DNA of 64,000 nucleotides, taken from Pullichristensenella sp963930055. Lineage in GTDB: Bacteria > Bacillota > Clostridia > Christensenellales > Aristaeellaceae. The stretch is taken from positions 62,001-126,000 of the forward strand of contig CAWVKS010000008.1 of the NCBI GenBank assembly GCA_963930055.1, given 5' to 3'. The translations under genes were made by a program, and so were the position numbers. Shown piece by piece: positions 23,457 to 39,217 of the stretch (position 1 is the first letter of the stretch; each line of letters begins with the position of its first letter). Under the pieces are notes generated by a model that saw nothing but the letters and a program-made list of their open reading frames with translations, was not told the origin of the DNA and searched no databases.

Positions 23457-24604
23457 ATGCGGGCGAGGGCGGTCTGTATGTTTTCGACGGAAGCCGCGTA
23501 GGAACAGCGGAAGAAACCGTTGCCCAGCGCACCAAAGGCGTCGCCCGGCACGGCGGCCACTTTCTGCTCCCAGAGCAGCTTTTCGCAGAACGATTGCGAA
23601 TCCATGCCCGCGGGCACGGCGGGGAAGGCGTAGAACGCGCCGAGCGGCTCGTGGCAGGCAAGCCCGGCCTCGCGCAGGCCGTGCACGATCAGCCGCCGCC
23701 GCCGGTCGTAGCTCTCCACCATGCGGCGCACGTCGGCGTAGCCGTTCTGTTCGCCGGAAGTGAGCGCCTCCAGGGCCGCGTACTGGCCGGGCGTGGGCGC
23801 GCAGAGCATGGTGTACTGGTGTATTTTGCACATCACGGCCATTACCTCGCGCGGGCCGCAGGCAAAGCCCATGCGCCAGCCGGTCATGGCGAAGGCCTTG
23901 GAAAAGCCGTTCAATGTGATCGTCCGCTCCCACATGCCGGGGATGGACGCGAAGCTGACGTGTTTTCCCTCGTAGGTCAGTTCTGCGTAAATTTCGTCGG
24001 AGATGACCATGATGTCCGTGCCGCGCAGCACCCCGGCGACCTTTTCCAGATCCTCCCGCCGCATCACCGCGCCGGTGGGGTTGTTGGGATAGGGCAGGAT
24101 GAGCGCCTTGGTCCTGGGCGTGATGGCCGCGCGCAGGCGCTCCGGGGTCAGGCGGAAGCCCTCTTCGGCCACGGTGGGCACAGCCACGCACACGCCGCCG
24201 GCAAAGCGTATGTTCGGCATATAGCTGACGTAGCTGGGGTCGGGCACGATCACCTCGTCGCCCGGCTCCACCAGCGCGCGCAGCGCCAGGTCGATGCCCT
24301 CGCTGGCGCCGACGGTGACGAGAATTTCGTCCTTGGGGTCGTATTCCGTCTCAAAGCGGCCGATGAGATAGCGGTTGATGGCGCGCCGAAGCTCGATCAG
24401 GCCCCAGTTGCTCGTGTAGTGCGTATGGCCGCGGCGCAGGGAATAGATGGCCGCGTCCGTGTACGTCCAGGGCGTGTTGAAGTCCGGCTCGCCCACGCCC
24501 AGGGAGATGACGCCGTCCATCTCGCTGACGACGTCGAAAAACTTGCGGATGCCGGAGGGCGGCACGTCGGCCACGCGGCGGCAGAGGATGCTCTCGTAAT
24601 TCAC
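23375..24604 (-). CDS. Class I/II aminotransferase with repeat-encoded C-terminus
   Basis: A 409-residue PLP-dependent aminotransferase (aspartate/aromatic type): LGVGEPDFNTPW, YTSNWGLIELRRAI, ILPYPNNPTGAV, SDEIYAELTY, GFSKAFAMTGWRMG (PLP Lys in GFSKAF). It is probably a branched-chain, aromatic or alanine aminotransferase. The normal end is near residue 385 (ALARIADSV); the last 20-odd residues (GGAGGRSC..., ending AAGAAADK) are read from the hairpin repeat, meaning the repeat took over the stop codon. The start overlaps the Lrp gene stop (ATGA), a common regulator/aminotransferase pairing. Confidence 0.9.
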   Translation of the reverse strand: MNYESILCRRVADVPPSGIRKFFDVVSEMDGVISLGVGEPDFNTPWTYTDAAIYSLRRGHTHYTSNWGLIELRRAINRYLIGRFETEYDPKDEILVTVGASEGIDLALRALVEPGDEVIVPDPSYVSYMPNIRFAGGVCVAVPTVAEEGFRLTPERLRAAITPRTKALILPYPNNPTGAVMRREDLEKVAGVLRGTDIMVISDEIYAELTYEGKHVSFASIPGMWERTITLNGFSKAFAMTGWRMGFACGPREVMAVMCKIHQYTMLCAPTPGQYAALEALTSGEQNGYADVRRMVESYDRRRRLIVHGLREAGLACHEPLGAFYAFPAVPAGMDSQSFCEKLLWEQKVAAVPGDAFGALGNGFFRCSYAASVENIQTALARIADSVGGAGGRSCRVPAVPAAGAAADK

Positions 24605-25092
24605 GGCGTGACCTTCAGCCTCCTGTCTGTGCGCTTTTCATCGGTGATGACGCCTTCGTTCTTGTAGCGCTTGAGCACAAAGTGCGTGGCGGTGGAGAGC
24701 ACGCCTTCAATGGTCGAGAGCTTTTCGGCCACGAACAGCGCCAGCTTTTTCAGGCTTGGCGCCTTGAGCATCACCAAGAGGTCGTAGCCGCCGGACATGA
24801 GGTAGACGTTGCGCACTTCCTCAAAGCGGTAGATCTGCTCGGCGATGGCGTCGAAGCCGTGGTCGCGCTGCGGGGTGACGCGCACTTCGATCAGCGCCTC
24901 CACCTCGCCGGACTCCACTTTGTCCCAGTTGATGAGCGCCGGGTATTTGAGGATAACGCGCTTTTCTTCCAGGCCGCGGATGGCCGCCGCCACCTCTTCC
25001 TCGCCGCGCCCCAGCATCACCGCGATCTGTTTTACGGGTGTGCGGGCGTCGTCGGTCAGCACCTCGAGTATGCGCATCTCCAGTTCGTTCAT
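24601..25092 (-). CDS. Lrp/AsnC-family regulator
   Basis: A 163-residue Lrp-type regulator: N-terminal winged helix (MNELEMRILEVLTDDARTP, VKQIAVMLGRGEEEVAAAI), C-terminal RAM ligand-binding domain (ALIEVRVTP, VRNVYLMSGGYDLLVMLK). The start at 25092 matches the family; a frame extending to 25152 overlaps the promoter. It is translationally coupled to the aminotransferase gene, whose substrate is probably its effector. Confidence 0.9.
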   Translation of the reverse strand: MNELEMRILEVLTDDARTPVKQIAVMLGRGEEEVAAAIRGLEEKRVILKYPALINWDKVESGEVEALIEVRVTPQRDHGFDAIAEQIYRFEEVRNVYLMSGGYDLLVMLKAPSLKKLALFVAEKLSTIEGVLSTATHFVLKRYKNEGVITDEKRTDRRLKVTP

Positions 25093-25128
25093 GGAAAAGA
25101 CCTCCCTCCAATGAGGATGCATAAAAAC

Positions 25129-25157
25129 AGTATACGGGAAAGTGCCGCGCAAGTCAA
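25129..25157 (-). promoter_or_regulatory. Promoter of the Lrp/aminotransferase operon
   Basis: Minus strand TTGACT (25152-25157), 17 nt, TATACT (25129-25134). Confidence 0.7.
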
Positions 25158-25161
25158 GCCG

Positions 25162-26256
25162 TCAGCGTTCCGGCACGCGGGCAATGGCCTGGTAAAAGCG
25201 CGCCAGCGCCATGGCCGCGTCCTCCAGCGCGTAGCCGCCGGCCCTGAGCACGGTGGCCGCCGCATCGGACGCCTCCGCGCGCTCCGGGCGCGGCAGTTTG
25301 CACAGCGCCTCCGCCCACGCCGCCGAACCCGCTTCCAGCGGCATGAAGCGCACCAGCGGCGTGAGCGCCGCCTCGTCGGTGACGCGCGCGCTCGCCAGCA
25401 CCGGCAGGCCCGCGCACTGCCATTCCAGCAGCACCGTGGGGAAGCCCTCGAAGCGCGAGGGCAGCGCCATTACGTCCATGGCGCAGAGGTATTTTTCCGG
25501 GTCCGGCACGCTGCCGGCAAAGATCACGCGCCCGCCCATCGGCGCGGCCATTTCCCGCGCCGCCCCCTCCAGATAGCCGTCGCCCACCAGCAAAAGGCGC
25601 GCGTCGGGCCGCGTTTTCAGCAGCGCGCGGAACGTCTCCAGCAAAAAGCGGTGGTTCTTCTGGCGGTTGAAGCGCCCCACGTGGCCGACCACCAGCGCGC
25701 CTTCGTCGATGCCCAGCCGGCGGCGCATGGCCGCGCGCGCGCCGGGGTCGAAGCGGAAGCGGGCGATGTCCACGGCGTTGGGGAGCACGGTAAAGCGCCG
25801 CCCCCCGAACAGCCACTTGCCCGCGTCGCGCCCGCAGGCGGCGGCGGCGGTGTAGCTGTGGTAAAACAGGGGGCGCAGGTATTTGTCGCGCCTAAGGTCG
25901 CTGCAGGTGGTGTTGTGGCTGTGCGCCACGCGCACGCGGCAGCCGCCCAGGAAAGCGCCCAGCATCTCGAAAAACAGCGAGGAGGAATTGCCGTGGGCGT
26001 GGACGATGTCGTACCTGCCCCGCCGCACCAGCGCCGCCAGCGCCCGCACGTAGGCGAGGCTGAAGCGCTCCTGCCTGAGCACGTACACGTGCGCGCCGGC
26101 CTTTTCGATCTCGGCGCGCAGCGTGGGCTCCACCGCCGCGGGGGAGACGAAATCCGCCGTCACGCCGGCCTTGCGCAGCCCGGCGAGCCTCTGCACCGCA
26201 AACATGGTGATGCCGTTGCGCGTCACCGCCACGGTGAATACATGCAATACGCGCAT
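25162..26256 (-). CDS. Glycosyltransferase family 4-like
   Basis: A 364-residue GT-B glycosyltransferase. N-terminal HVFTVAVTRNGITMF with the acceptor-side Gly; centre RVAHSHNTTC, LPNAVDIARF, VVGHVGRFNRQKNHRFLL. C-terminal donor site LPSRFEGFPTVLLEWQCAGLPVLAS with the E-x7-E motif of GT4 retaining enzymes. It resembles EpsF-type exopolysaccharide transferases. Last gene of the glycan operon; it overlaps the preceding gene by one base. Confidence 0.9.
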   Translation of the reverse strand: MRVLHVFTVAVTRNGITMFAVQRLAGLRKAGVTADFVSPAAVEPTLRAEIEKAGAHVYVLRQERFSLAYVRALAALVRRGRYDIVHAHGNSSSLFFEMLGAFLGGCRVRVAHSHNTTCSDLRRDKYLRPLFYHSYTAAAACGRDAGKWLFGGRRFTVLPNAVDIARFRFDPGARAAMRRRLGIDEGALVVGHVGRFNRQKNHRFLLETFRALLKTRPDARLLLVGDGYLEGAAREMAAPMGGRVIFAGSVPDPEKYLCAMDVMALPSRFEGFPTVLLEWQCAGLPVLASARVTDEAALTPLVRFMPLEAGSAAWAEALCKLPRPERAEASDAAATVLRAGGYALEDAAMALARFYQAIARVPER

Positions 26257-27119
26257 CAGTCCCTCGCCTCCAGCGCCGTAATGGTCGTGTCGTACCGGCC
26301 GGTCTTTTGCGCCTCATAGAGCTTGGCGTCCACGAGGAAGCGGTACATGAAGCTGTACATAAAATGGTAGATCAGCCCCGGCACGCCGTCGAGGAAGCCG
26401 AGCTGGACGATGTAGCGGAACAGGAAGATGCACAGGCAGCGGAAAAAGCGCGGCAGGCGGTAGTACAGGCCGGACTTCAGCTTGCGCGTGCGGCGGATGC
26501 CGGCGTTTTGCAGCCCCGCGTCGCCGCCGGACGCGCCCAGCACGTCCATCACCTCGCGGCCGGAATACCACACCAGCTTGCTGGCGAAATGGCCGACGCT
26601 CTTGAAGTCGTAGTGGTCAAAACGCGCGCGTATGCGCACGTCGCTGCCCTCGCTGAGCAGCGTGTGCTCGTCCATATAGCGCTCCTCGACGCGCCCCCAG
26701 CCGCGGCGGAAGATCATCAGTTTGCGCTTTTTCGCCCCGCCGAAGCGCAGCCGCCGGCCGAGCATGTAGAAGTTGGCCTCCATGGTAATGCCGCCCACGC
26801 CGCTCTCCCGCCCCGTTTCAAGGATGGGCGCGCATTCGGCCTTCACCGCCTCGGTCATGCGCTCGTCCGCGTCGATGCGCAATACCCACTCGGTGCTGAT
26901 GCCGGCATTGTCCAGCCCCCAGTTGAACTGGTGGGCGTAGCCGCGGAAGGGATGGGTATACACGTCCGCGCCGTATTCGCGGGCGATCTCCACGGTGCGG
27001 TCGGCGCTGCCCGAGTCCACCACCACCACGCGCGCGGCAAAGCCGCGCAGGGAATCCAGGCACCCCGGCAGGTTCTTTTCCTCATCCTTGGTCAGCACAA
27101 TGGCGGTGAGGTCAGCCAT
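26256..27119 (-). CDS. Glycosyltransferase family 2 (WaaE/KdtX-like)
   Basis: A 287-residue GT-A enzyme: LTAIVLTKDEEKNLPGCLDSL, VVDSGSADRTVEIA, RIDADERMTE (DxD-like metal site), FRRGWGRVEERYMDEH. The C-terminal region has hydrophobic amphipathic segments (FFRCLCIFLFRYIVQLG) suggesting membrane association. This layout matches the LPS core/EPS beta-glucosyltransferase (WaaE) group also found in Firmicutes polysaccharide loci. It overlaps the epimerase stop by 8 nt. Confidence 0.9.
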   Translation of the reverse strand: MADLTAIVLTKDEEKNLPGCLDSLRGFAARVVVVDSGSADRTVEIAREYGADVYTHPFRGYAHQFNWGLDNAGISTEWVLRIDADERMTEAVKAECAPILETGRESGVGGITMEANFYMLGRRLRFGGAKKRKLMIFRRGWGRVEERYMDEHTLLSEGSDVRIRARFDHYDFKSVGHFASKLVWYSGREVMDVLGASGGDAGLQNAGIRRTRKLKSGLYYRLPRFFRCLCIFLFRYIVQLGFLDGVPGLIYHFMYSFMYRFLVDAKLYEAQKTGRYDTTITALEARD

Positions 27120-27979
27120 GTCCTTCCTCCGTTCTGCGCACGCATTCCTCCAGCGAGAGCGCCCCCGGGGCGAAGCCGTGGTCGGCCATGTCCTCGCGGT
27201 AGTAAAAGCTGCCGAAGGCGCGCCGCGCCGTGCCCGATCTGCCCATGCGCCGCATCAGTGGGTCCAGCAGGCGGGTAAAGGCCACATGCCGCCCGTGCGC
27301 CCCGGCCACGGCGCGGGCGATGTCCGCCGTGGAGGCGATGAACGTCTGCGGGTGGAACACGCCGCCCGCGCCTTCGTCGATCAGGCGGCGGATGAGCTCG
27401 GCCAGATCGTCTATGTAGACCACGCCGCGCCGGTTGGGAAAGTCCGGGAACAGCGGCGCGCGCCGCGCGAGGGCGGAAAGGGCGTTGTAATTGCCCTTGC
27501 AGCCCCGGCCAAAGACCATCATCGGCCGCAGGATGGCGACGCGGAAGCGCCCGTTTTCCAGCGCGCGCAGGGCGTGCTCGGCCTCCAGCTTGCTGCGGCC
27601 ATAGGCGCCCGAGGGCGAGGGCGACATCCCCGGCGTGATCTCGCCGTTTTCCCCCCGCCGGCGCGGCGTCGCCAAAGACGATGGCGCTGGAGAGGTAGAT
27701 GAACTGGGAAACGCCCGTTTCCAGCGCCCGCCGCGCGCAGGCCACGGCCAGATCGCGGTTCACGGCCTCGTAGAGGGGGCGCATCTCCGGCTTGGGCGAC
27801 ACGTGGGCGATGCCGGCCACGTGTACCACGCTGTCAAAGGGCGAAAAGTCGAATGCCTTCCAGCCTTCGCCGTGCATGTCCAGCGTCTCCACGGCGTATT
27901 CGCCGGAAAACGCCGCCAGCCGCCGCTCCACGGCCGTGCCGATGAAGCTGTGCTGCCCGGCGATGAGCACCTTACGCAC
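27112..27979 (-). pseudogene. NAD-dependent epimerase/dehydratase, frameshifted in a G6 run
   Basis: Extended SDR of about 288 residues split over two frames. Frame 1 (27979 to about 27655): VLIAGQHSFIGTAVERRL, VVHVAGIAHVSPKP, IYLSSAIVFGDAAPAG. Frame 2 (about 27650 to 27112): ENGEITPGMSPSPSGAYGRSKLEAE (read in two parts), with the catalytic Y-x3-K in YGRSK. The join is a run of six G on the minus strand (27651-27656); removing one G restores a single frame (APAG-ENGEIT). Either a sequencing error or a true mutation. It resembles UDP-sugar epimerases/reductases of capsule loci. Confidence 0.85.
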
Positions 27980-28583
27980 GTTTCCCGCCTCCCGTTCCTC
28001 CCTCGCGCACGCCCTCGGCGCGCAGCACCGAGAGGATGGTGCCGAAAAAGCAGCGCGCGTCCATTTTCAGGGAGAGGTTCTCCACATATTCCCGGTCGTA
28101 CTTGACCTTGACGGGGATGGGCAATTCGTCGCGGCCGTTGATCTGCGCCCAGCCGGTGATGCCCGGGCGCACGGCGTTCACGCCCGCCGCCTCGCGCGCG
28201 GCGATGAGGTCGTCCTGGTTGTACAGCGCCGGCCTAGGGCCGACGATGGACATGTCCCCTTTTAAAACGTTGAAAAACTGCGGCAGCTCGTCCAGGCTCG
28301 AACGGCGCAAAAACGCGCCCACGCGCGTTATGTAGCGGGAAGGGTCCTGCAAAAGGTGGGTGGCGGTGTCGCGCGGCGTGTCCTGGCGCATGGTGCGGAA
28401 CTTGTAGATGGTGAAAAGCCGCCCATCCTTGCCCACGCGCCTTTGCCGAAACAGCGCCGGCCCCGGCGAGGTCAGCCGCACCGCCGCCGCCGCCGCCAGC
28501 AAAACGGGCGACAGGCAGATAAGCGCCAGCAGCGAGAGCGCCACGTCCGCCCCCCGCTTGACGATGGGGTACGCGCCCATCAT
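27972..28583 (-). CDS. Undecaprenyl-phosphate sugar phosphotransferase (priming transferase)
   Basis: A 203-residue polyprenol-phosphate hexose-1-phosphate transferase, short monotopic (PglC/EpsL-like) form. A membrane helix lies at about residues 10-36 (VALSLLALICLSPVLL), followed by RQRRVGKDGRLFTIYKFRTM, RRSSLDELPQFFNVL (DE dyad), SIVGPRPAL and GITGWAQINGRDEL. It starts surface-glycan synthesis by loading the first sugar phosphate on the lipid carrier. The start overlaps the rpiB stop (ATGA) and the end overlaps the epimerase gene by 8 nt. Confidence 0.93.
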   Translation of the reverse strand: MMGAYPIVKRGADVALSLLALICLSPVLLAAAAAVRLTSPGPALFRQRRVGKDGRLFTIYKFRTMRQDTPRDTATHLLQDPSRYITRVGAFLRRSSLDELPQFFNVLKGDMSIVGPRPALYNQDDLIAAREAAGVNAVRPGITGWAQINGRDELPIPVKVKYDREYVENLSLKMDARCFFGTILSVLRAEGVREGGTGGGKRA

Positions 28584-29020
28584 TCCATCGGCAGGGAGTC
28601 GATCAGCTCCACGCGCCGCGCGTGGCGCCCGCCCTCGTGCGCCGTGGACAGGAAGGTGTCCACCAGCAGCTTGGCCGTGTCCTCGCCGACGACGCGCGCG
28701 CCCACGGCGATCATGTTGGCGTTGTTGTGCATGCGGCTCATCTTCGCGGTCAATACGTCCGTGCAGTTGACGCAGCGGATGCCGCTCAAGCGGTTGGCCG
28801 CCAGCGAGATGCCAAAGCCCGTGCCGCAGATGACCACGCCGAAATCGCATTCGCCGCGCTTGACCACCAGCGCCGTCTTGCGGCCGTAAACGGGGTAATC
28901 GCAGCTCTGTTTGTCCGGGCAGCCGCAGTCGACTACTTCATGCCCCTGCGCGCGCAGGTGCTCCATGAGCATTTGGCGGTAGTCATAGCCGGCATGGTCG
29001 CTGCCGATGGCGATCTTCAT
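28580..29020 (-). CDS. rpiB: Ribose-5-phosphate isomerase B
   Basis: A 146-residue RpiB/LacAB-type isomerase (ribose 5-P to ribulose 5-P). Motifs: IGSDHAGYDYRQ, GVVICGTGFGIS with the catalytic Cys, RLSGIRC, RMHNNANMIAVGARV. The length is typical. The ATG at 29020 is selected by homology; GAGGAAAGG lies upstream. It heads the glycan operon, an arrangement common in Clostridia. A TATAAT (29061-29066) serves as its -10. Confidence 0.93.
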   Translation of the reverse strand: MKIAIGSDHAGYDYRQMLMEHLRAQGHEVVDCGCPDKQSCDYPVYGRKTALVVKRGECDFGVVICGTGFGISLAANRLSGIRCVNCTDVLTAKMSRMHNNANMIAVGARVVGEDTAKLLVDTFLSTAHEGGRHARRVELIDSLPME

Positions 29021-29060
29021 ATTTATACGCATCCTTTCCTCGCGGTTTTTTTGCAAGCCT

Positions 29061-29066
29061 ATTATA
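29061..29066 (-). promoter_or_regulatory. -10 box for the rpiB/glycan operon
   Basis: Minus strand TATAAT about 40 nt before the start codon; the -35 (TTTTCG) is weak. Between here and the rpoB promoter the 421-nt gap holds a GTGCAG/CTGCAC hairpin (29131-29150) but no gene. Confidence 0.5.
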
Positions 29067-29232
29067 CCACATTTCCCCGCCGGCGAAAAGGGCGTATTTT
29101 TGCAGGAAAAACTGCATTTTTAAAACAAACGTGCAGGTTTTGCGCTGCACATCCCGATGTACGAAAGCGTGGCTGCCATGTTAAATTTTGATGTTTTGGC
29201 CGATACAGGGGCAAAAACCGCGAAATTTGCCC

Positions 29233-29261
29233 TTGACAGCGAAAAAAACCTTTGATATTAT
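29233..29261 (+). promoter_or_regulatory. rpoB-rpoC promoter
   Basis: Consensus TTGACA (29233-29238), 17 nt spacer, TATTAT (29256-29261). The transcript would have a leader of about 175 nt. No ribosomal protein gene (rplJ/rplL) precedes rpoB in this window, so rpoBC has its own strong promoter. Confidence 0.75.
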
Positions 29262-29441
29262 ATATCATTGCGGTAATGTGGATTTTAATCCCCTTTTTGG
29301 GCTATACGGCGCAAAAACGGGCATGGAAACCGTGGGATTGGTCAGCTTGCCGCAAAACATCGCCACCGACTCGTGAAAAATTCTCAAAGATTTTACACGA
29401 CTGTCTGCCGACCATATTAGAAAGTGTGGGGTGATTTTTGG

Positions 29442-33236
<3,795 letters not shown>

Positions 33237-33257
33237 TTTCGAAGGGAGCGAGGCTGC

Positions 33258-36818
<3,561 letters not shown>

Positions 36819-36825
36819 GAAACAT

Positions 36826-36857
36826 GGGGGAGGAAGCCCATTCGGGCTTCCTCCCCC
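36826..36857 (+). terminator. Left copy of duplicated rpoC terminator hairpin
   Basis: GGGGGAGGAAGCCC and GGGCTTCCTCCCCC around ATTC, 7 nt after the rpoC stop. The T-run is missing because the repeat element follows directly; the same hairpin with TTTT is at 37138. Confidence 0.8.
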
Positions 36858-37137
36858 CAGGATGTTGACAAAGTGGGCAGACTGGCAGAGCGTTGAGAAA
36901 GCCTGCAAGCCAAGGAAGCTGTACTTGCAGCCAAGGGAGCTTACTTAGACGTAAGTGACCGCAGGATGCAAGTGCAGCTGACGAGGAAATTTTGCCGGCG
37001 GCAAAATTTGTCGCCAATGGCGACTGGATTTGACGATCCCAAAGGGCTCGACAAATCCACCGCCGGAAGCAAAAATCGCTTCTGATTTTTTGTATATCAG
37101 AGCGATTTTTGCGGTTGTAGGCTTTGTCAGCGCTCTG
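36858..37137 (+). repeat. Dispersed structured element, long form (copy 3, 280 nt)
   Basis: Same length and orientation as 14881-15160, with a single base difference by eye. The flanks are unrelated to copy 2 except that each copy is bracketed by two copies of the local terminator hairpin. Near-identity of two copies 22 kb apart implies recent movement or gene conversion. No transposase is encoded; any mobilising enzyme must act from elsewhere. Confidence 0.88.
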
Positions 37138-37171
37138 GGGGAGGAAGCCCGTTCGGGCTTCCTCCCCTTTT
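37138..37171 (+). terminator. Right copy of rpoC terminator hairpin with T-run
   Basis: GGGGAGGAAGCCC/GGGCTTCCTCCCC around GTTC, then TTTTG. It differs from the left copy by one loop base. Confidence 0.8.
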
Positions 37172-37380
37172 GCGCGCCGTCAAAGGCAATGGGCGGGCGG
37201 GACAGTAATACCGACGCGGAGCGCGCATACATCCTTGAGCCGCGGCGCCCGCCCCTCCTCGCGCGTGTCGGTCGCGGGATGAATGTCCCGCATGCCAGAC
37301 GCCTCCGTTCTCCCGTCGCCGCCATCATGCCCCGAAACCGCCGGCGCGCTCGAGCCAATCCGATCCCCAAAACCCCATCA
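37172..37380. other. Intergenic stretch without a recognised gene
   Basis: GC-rich sequence with a small CGGGA/TCCCG hairpin near 37275. The last 20 nt (CCCCAAAACC...) resemble sequence next to R3 at about 41305-41325, extending the inverted repeat. No coding or RNA feature is supported. Confidence 0.4.
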
Positions 37381-37527
37381 GGCGGCAAGCCCCTGCGCGT
37401 GGGCTTGCCGCCGTCTCCGCGCACGGCTGCCCCAAGCGGAGATAAACGCAGCATATCTGCCCCCTGCTCATGGGGCAGATATGCGTCGATACAGAGCCGA
37501 AGGCACCGGCTGCCGGCACTGCCGGCC
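37381..37527 (-). repeat. Modular hairpin repeat, locus R2 (147 nt), inverted partner of R3
   Basis: Carries hairpin B (GGCGGCAAGCCC/GGGCTTGCCGCC, loop CTGCGCGT), a linker, hairpin A with a different stem (CATATCTGCCCC/GGGGCAGATATG, loop CTGCTCAT) and the GC-rich part. It aligns with the reverse complement of 41158-41304 over 147 nt with about ten differences. It is oriented as though it followed a minus-strand gene on its right, but the gene there (ZorA-like) is on the plus strand. Confidence 0.85.
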
Positions 37528-37624
37528 CGGCATTTGTCATTTTTTCGTCACGGCATTTGCCTTTTCCTGCCCATATGAACGTGGTATACTGGTAGTATCT
37601 ATCACTGTGGTATGGGAGGGGACT

Positions 37625-39205
37625 ATGAACGTACTGGAAATGTTCCTCGGCACCTCGGGCGGGCTGGACGCCGTTATCAACATAGCGGTCTACGCGGTCA
37701 TCGTCCTTCTGTTCATCGTCGGCGTCATCCGCTGCATCGCGCCCATCACGCACACGCGCGCCACCATCCGCCGCGCCATCCGCTCCATCAAGCAGGGCGC
37801 GACCGGCAAGCGCTCCTGGCAGGAGGACAAGTTCCTCGGCAAAGGCTGCCTCTATCCCCACTGGAGCGAATACTTAAACAACCTCTTCTTTGCCGACGGC
37901 GTGTATCACAACGCCTCCAACGTCGAGGACTACATCAACGAGGACACCGCCATCTACGGCCCCGGCCGCATTTCCTTTGCCGAGGCCATCCCGGGGCTGA
38001 TGGTCTCCCTCGGCTTCCTTGGCACGCTCATCGGCCTGACCACCGGCCTTTCCGGGTTTGACATGGCCGACGCCGAATCCGTGCAGCAATCCATCGTCAC
38101 GCTCATCCCCGGCATGCGCTATGCCTTTATGACCTCCATCGTCGGCGTGGTCGGCTCCATCGCCTTCACGCTCATCACGCGCTTTGTCTGCGGCTCCGCA
38201 GAGCACACATTGCAGGACTTCTACGGCGCCATGAGCCGCTACGCCGGCGTGCTCTCGGTCGACCCGATGACGCAGATCGCCATCTACCAGCAGGAGCAGA
38301 CCGCGCTGATCCAGACCATGGCGCAGGATCTGAACGGCAGCTTCACCGACCGCATGGAGGGGATCATCACCTCCGCCGCCGCGCCCATCCAGAAGAGCCT
38401 GCAGGAGTTTGTGGAGGTCAACACGCAGCAGCAGCTGCGCCTCATCGACAAAGTGGCCGGCCGCTTCGTCGAGCGCATGGACAGCATGCTCGACGGCCAG
38501 TTCAAAAACCTCTCCCGCGTCATTGACGATACCTGCGCCAGCCAGAAAAAGGCCACGGACATGGTCGGCCAGAGCATGGCCGAGGCCGGCCGCGTGCTCA
38601 AAAACGCCGCGCAGCTGCAAAACGGGCTGGAAACGATGGTCGCCCAGCTCGACGACGCGCTCAAAAAGTTCAACGCCGCCCGCGAAGGCGCGGACGACAA
38701 TTACCTGCGCATCGCCTCCAATGTGGAGAAGATGGAGCTGGTCGCTGCCCAGCAGAATTCCTACCTAAAGAGCGTCTCCGCCATGCACGCGGAACTTGGC
38801 CGCGCCATGCGGGATCTGCAACAGGCGCAAAAGAACATGATGCAGCGCTTCAGCGAGGTCAGCAGCGAGAGCACCGCGGGGCTGCTCAAGGCCGCCGGCG
38901 AGATCCGCGCCACCGGCTCCATGCTGGAAAGCAACCGCCAGCGCATCGGCGAACAGCTGCGCGTGGACCTGACCGACACGCTCGACGCCTTCCGCGATTA
39001 CATGGCCGAGTTCACCAAGCGCGTGGACTACCTTTCCAAGAACATCGCCGACAGCCTTTCGCAGCTGCCGCAGGCCGTGGGCGAGACCGCCGACGCCTTC
39101 CTCGACCAGGTCGACCGCCTCGGCGCCACGCTGGAAGAGGCCAACGCCGCCATCAACGACGCCGTGGACCGCCTCTATCCCCCGCAGCCCCAGGAGCGGC
39201 AGTAA
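37625..39205 (+). CDS. ZorA-like MotA/TolQ/ExbB-family proton-channel protein
   Basis: A 526-residue protein. TM1 at about 14-36, TM2 at 121-141 (PGLMVSLGFLGTLIGLTTGL), TM3 at 166-187 (FMTSIVGVVGSIAFTLITRF); this fits the MotA/TolQ/ExbB channel core. Residues about 190-526 form a long cytoplasmic, mostly helical/coiled-coil tail, the feature that separates ZorA from MotA and ExbB. It is followed after 12 nt by a MotB/OmpA-type partner. No ZorC/D/E effector gene adjoins, so whether it serves defence or envelope work is open. The ATG at 37625 follows GGGAGGGG. Confidence 0.82.
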   Translation: MNVLEMFLGTSGGLDAVINIAVYAVIVLLFIVGVIRCIAPITHTRATIRRAIRSIKQGATGKRSWQEDKFLGKGCLYPHWSEYLNNLFFADGVYHNASNVEDYINEDTAIYGPGRISFAEAIPGLMVSLGFLGTLIGLTTGLSGFDMADAESVQQSIVTLIPGMRYAFMTSIVGVVGSIAFTLITRFVCGSAEHTLQDFYGAMSRYAGVLSVDPMTQIAIYQQEQTALIQTMAQDLNGSFTDRMEGIITSAAAPIQKSLQEFVEVNTQQQLRLIDKVAGRFVERMDSMLDGQFKNLSRVIDDTCASQKKATDMVGQSMAEAGRVLKNAAQLQNGLETMVAQLDDALKKFNAAREGADDNYLRIASNVEKMELVAAQQNSYLKSVSAMHAELGRAMRDLQQAQKNMMQRFSEVSSESTAGLLKAAGEIRATGSMLESNRQRIGEQLRVDLTDTLDAFRDYMAEFTKRVDYLSKNIADSLSQLPQAVGETADAFLDQVDRLGATLEEANAAINDAVDRLYPPQPQERQ

Positions 39206-39217
39206 GGGGGGCTGGTC

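Noticed and set aside
29262..29441. Riboswitch or small gene in the rpoB leader
   Set aside because: No recognised aptamer features; short frames there (for example 29252-29434) have no convincing ribosome binding site or similarity.
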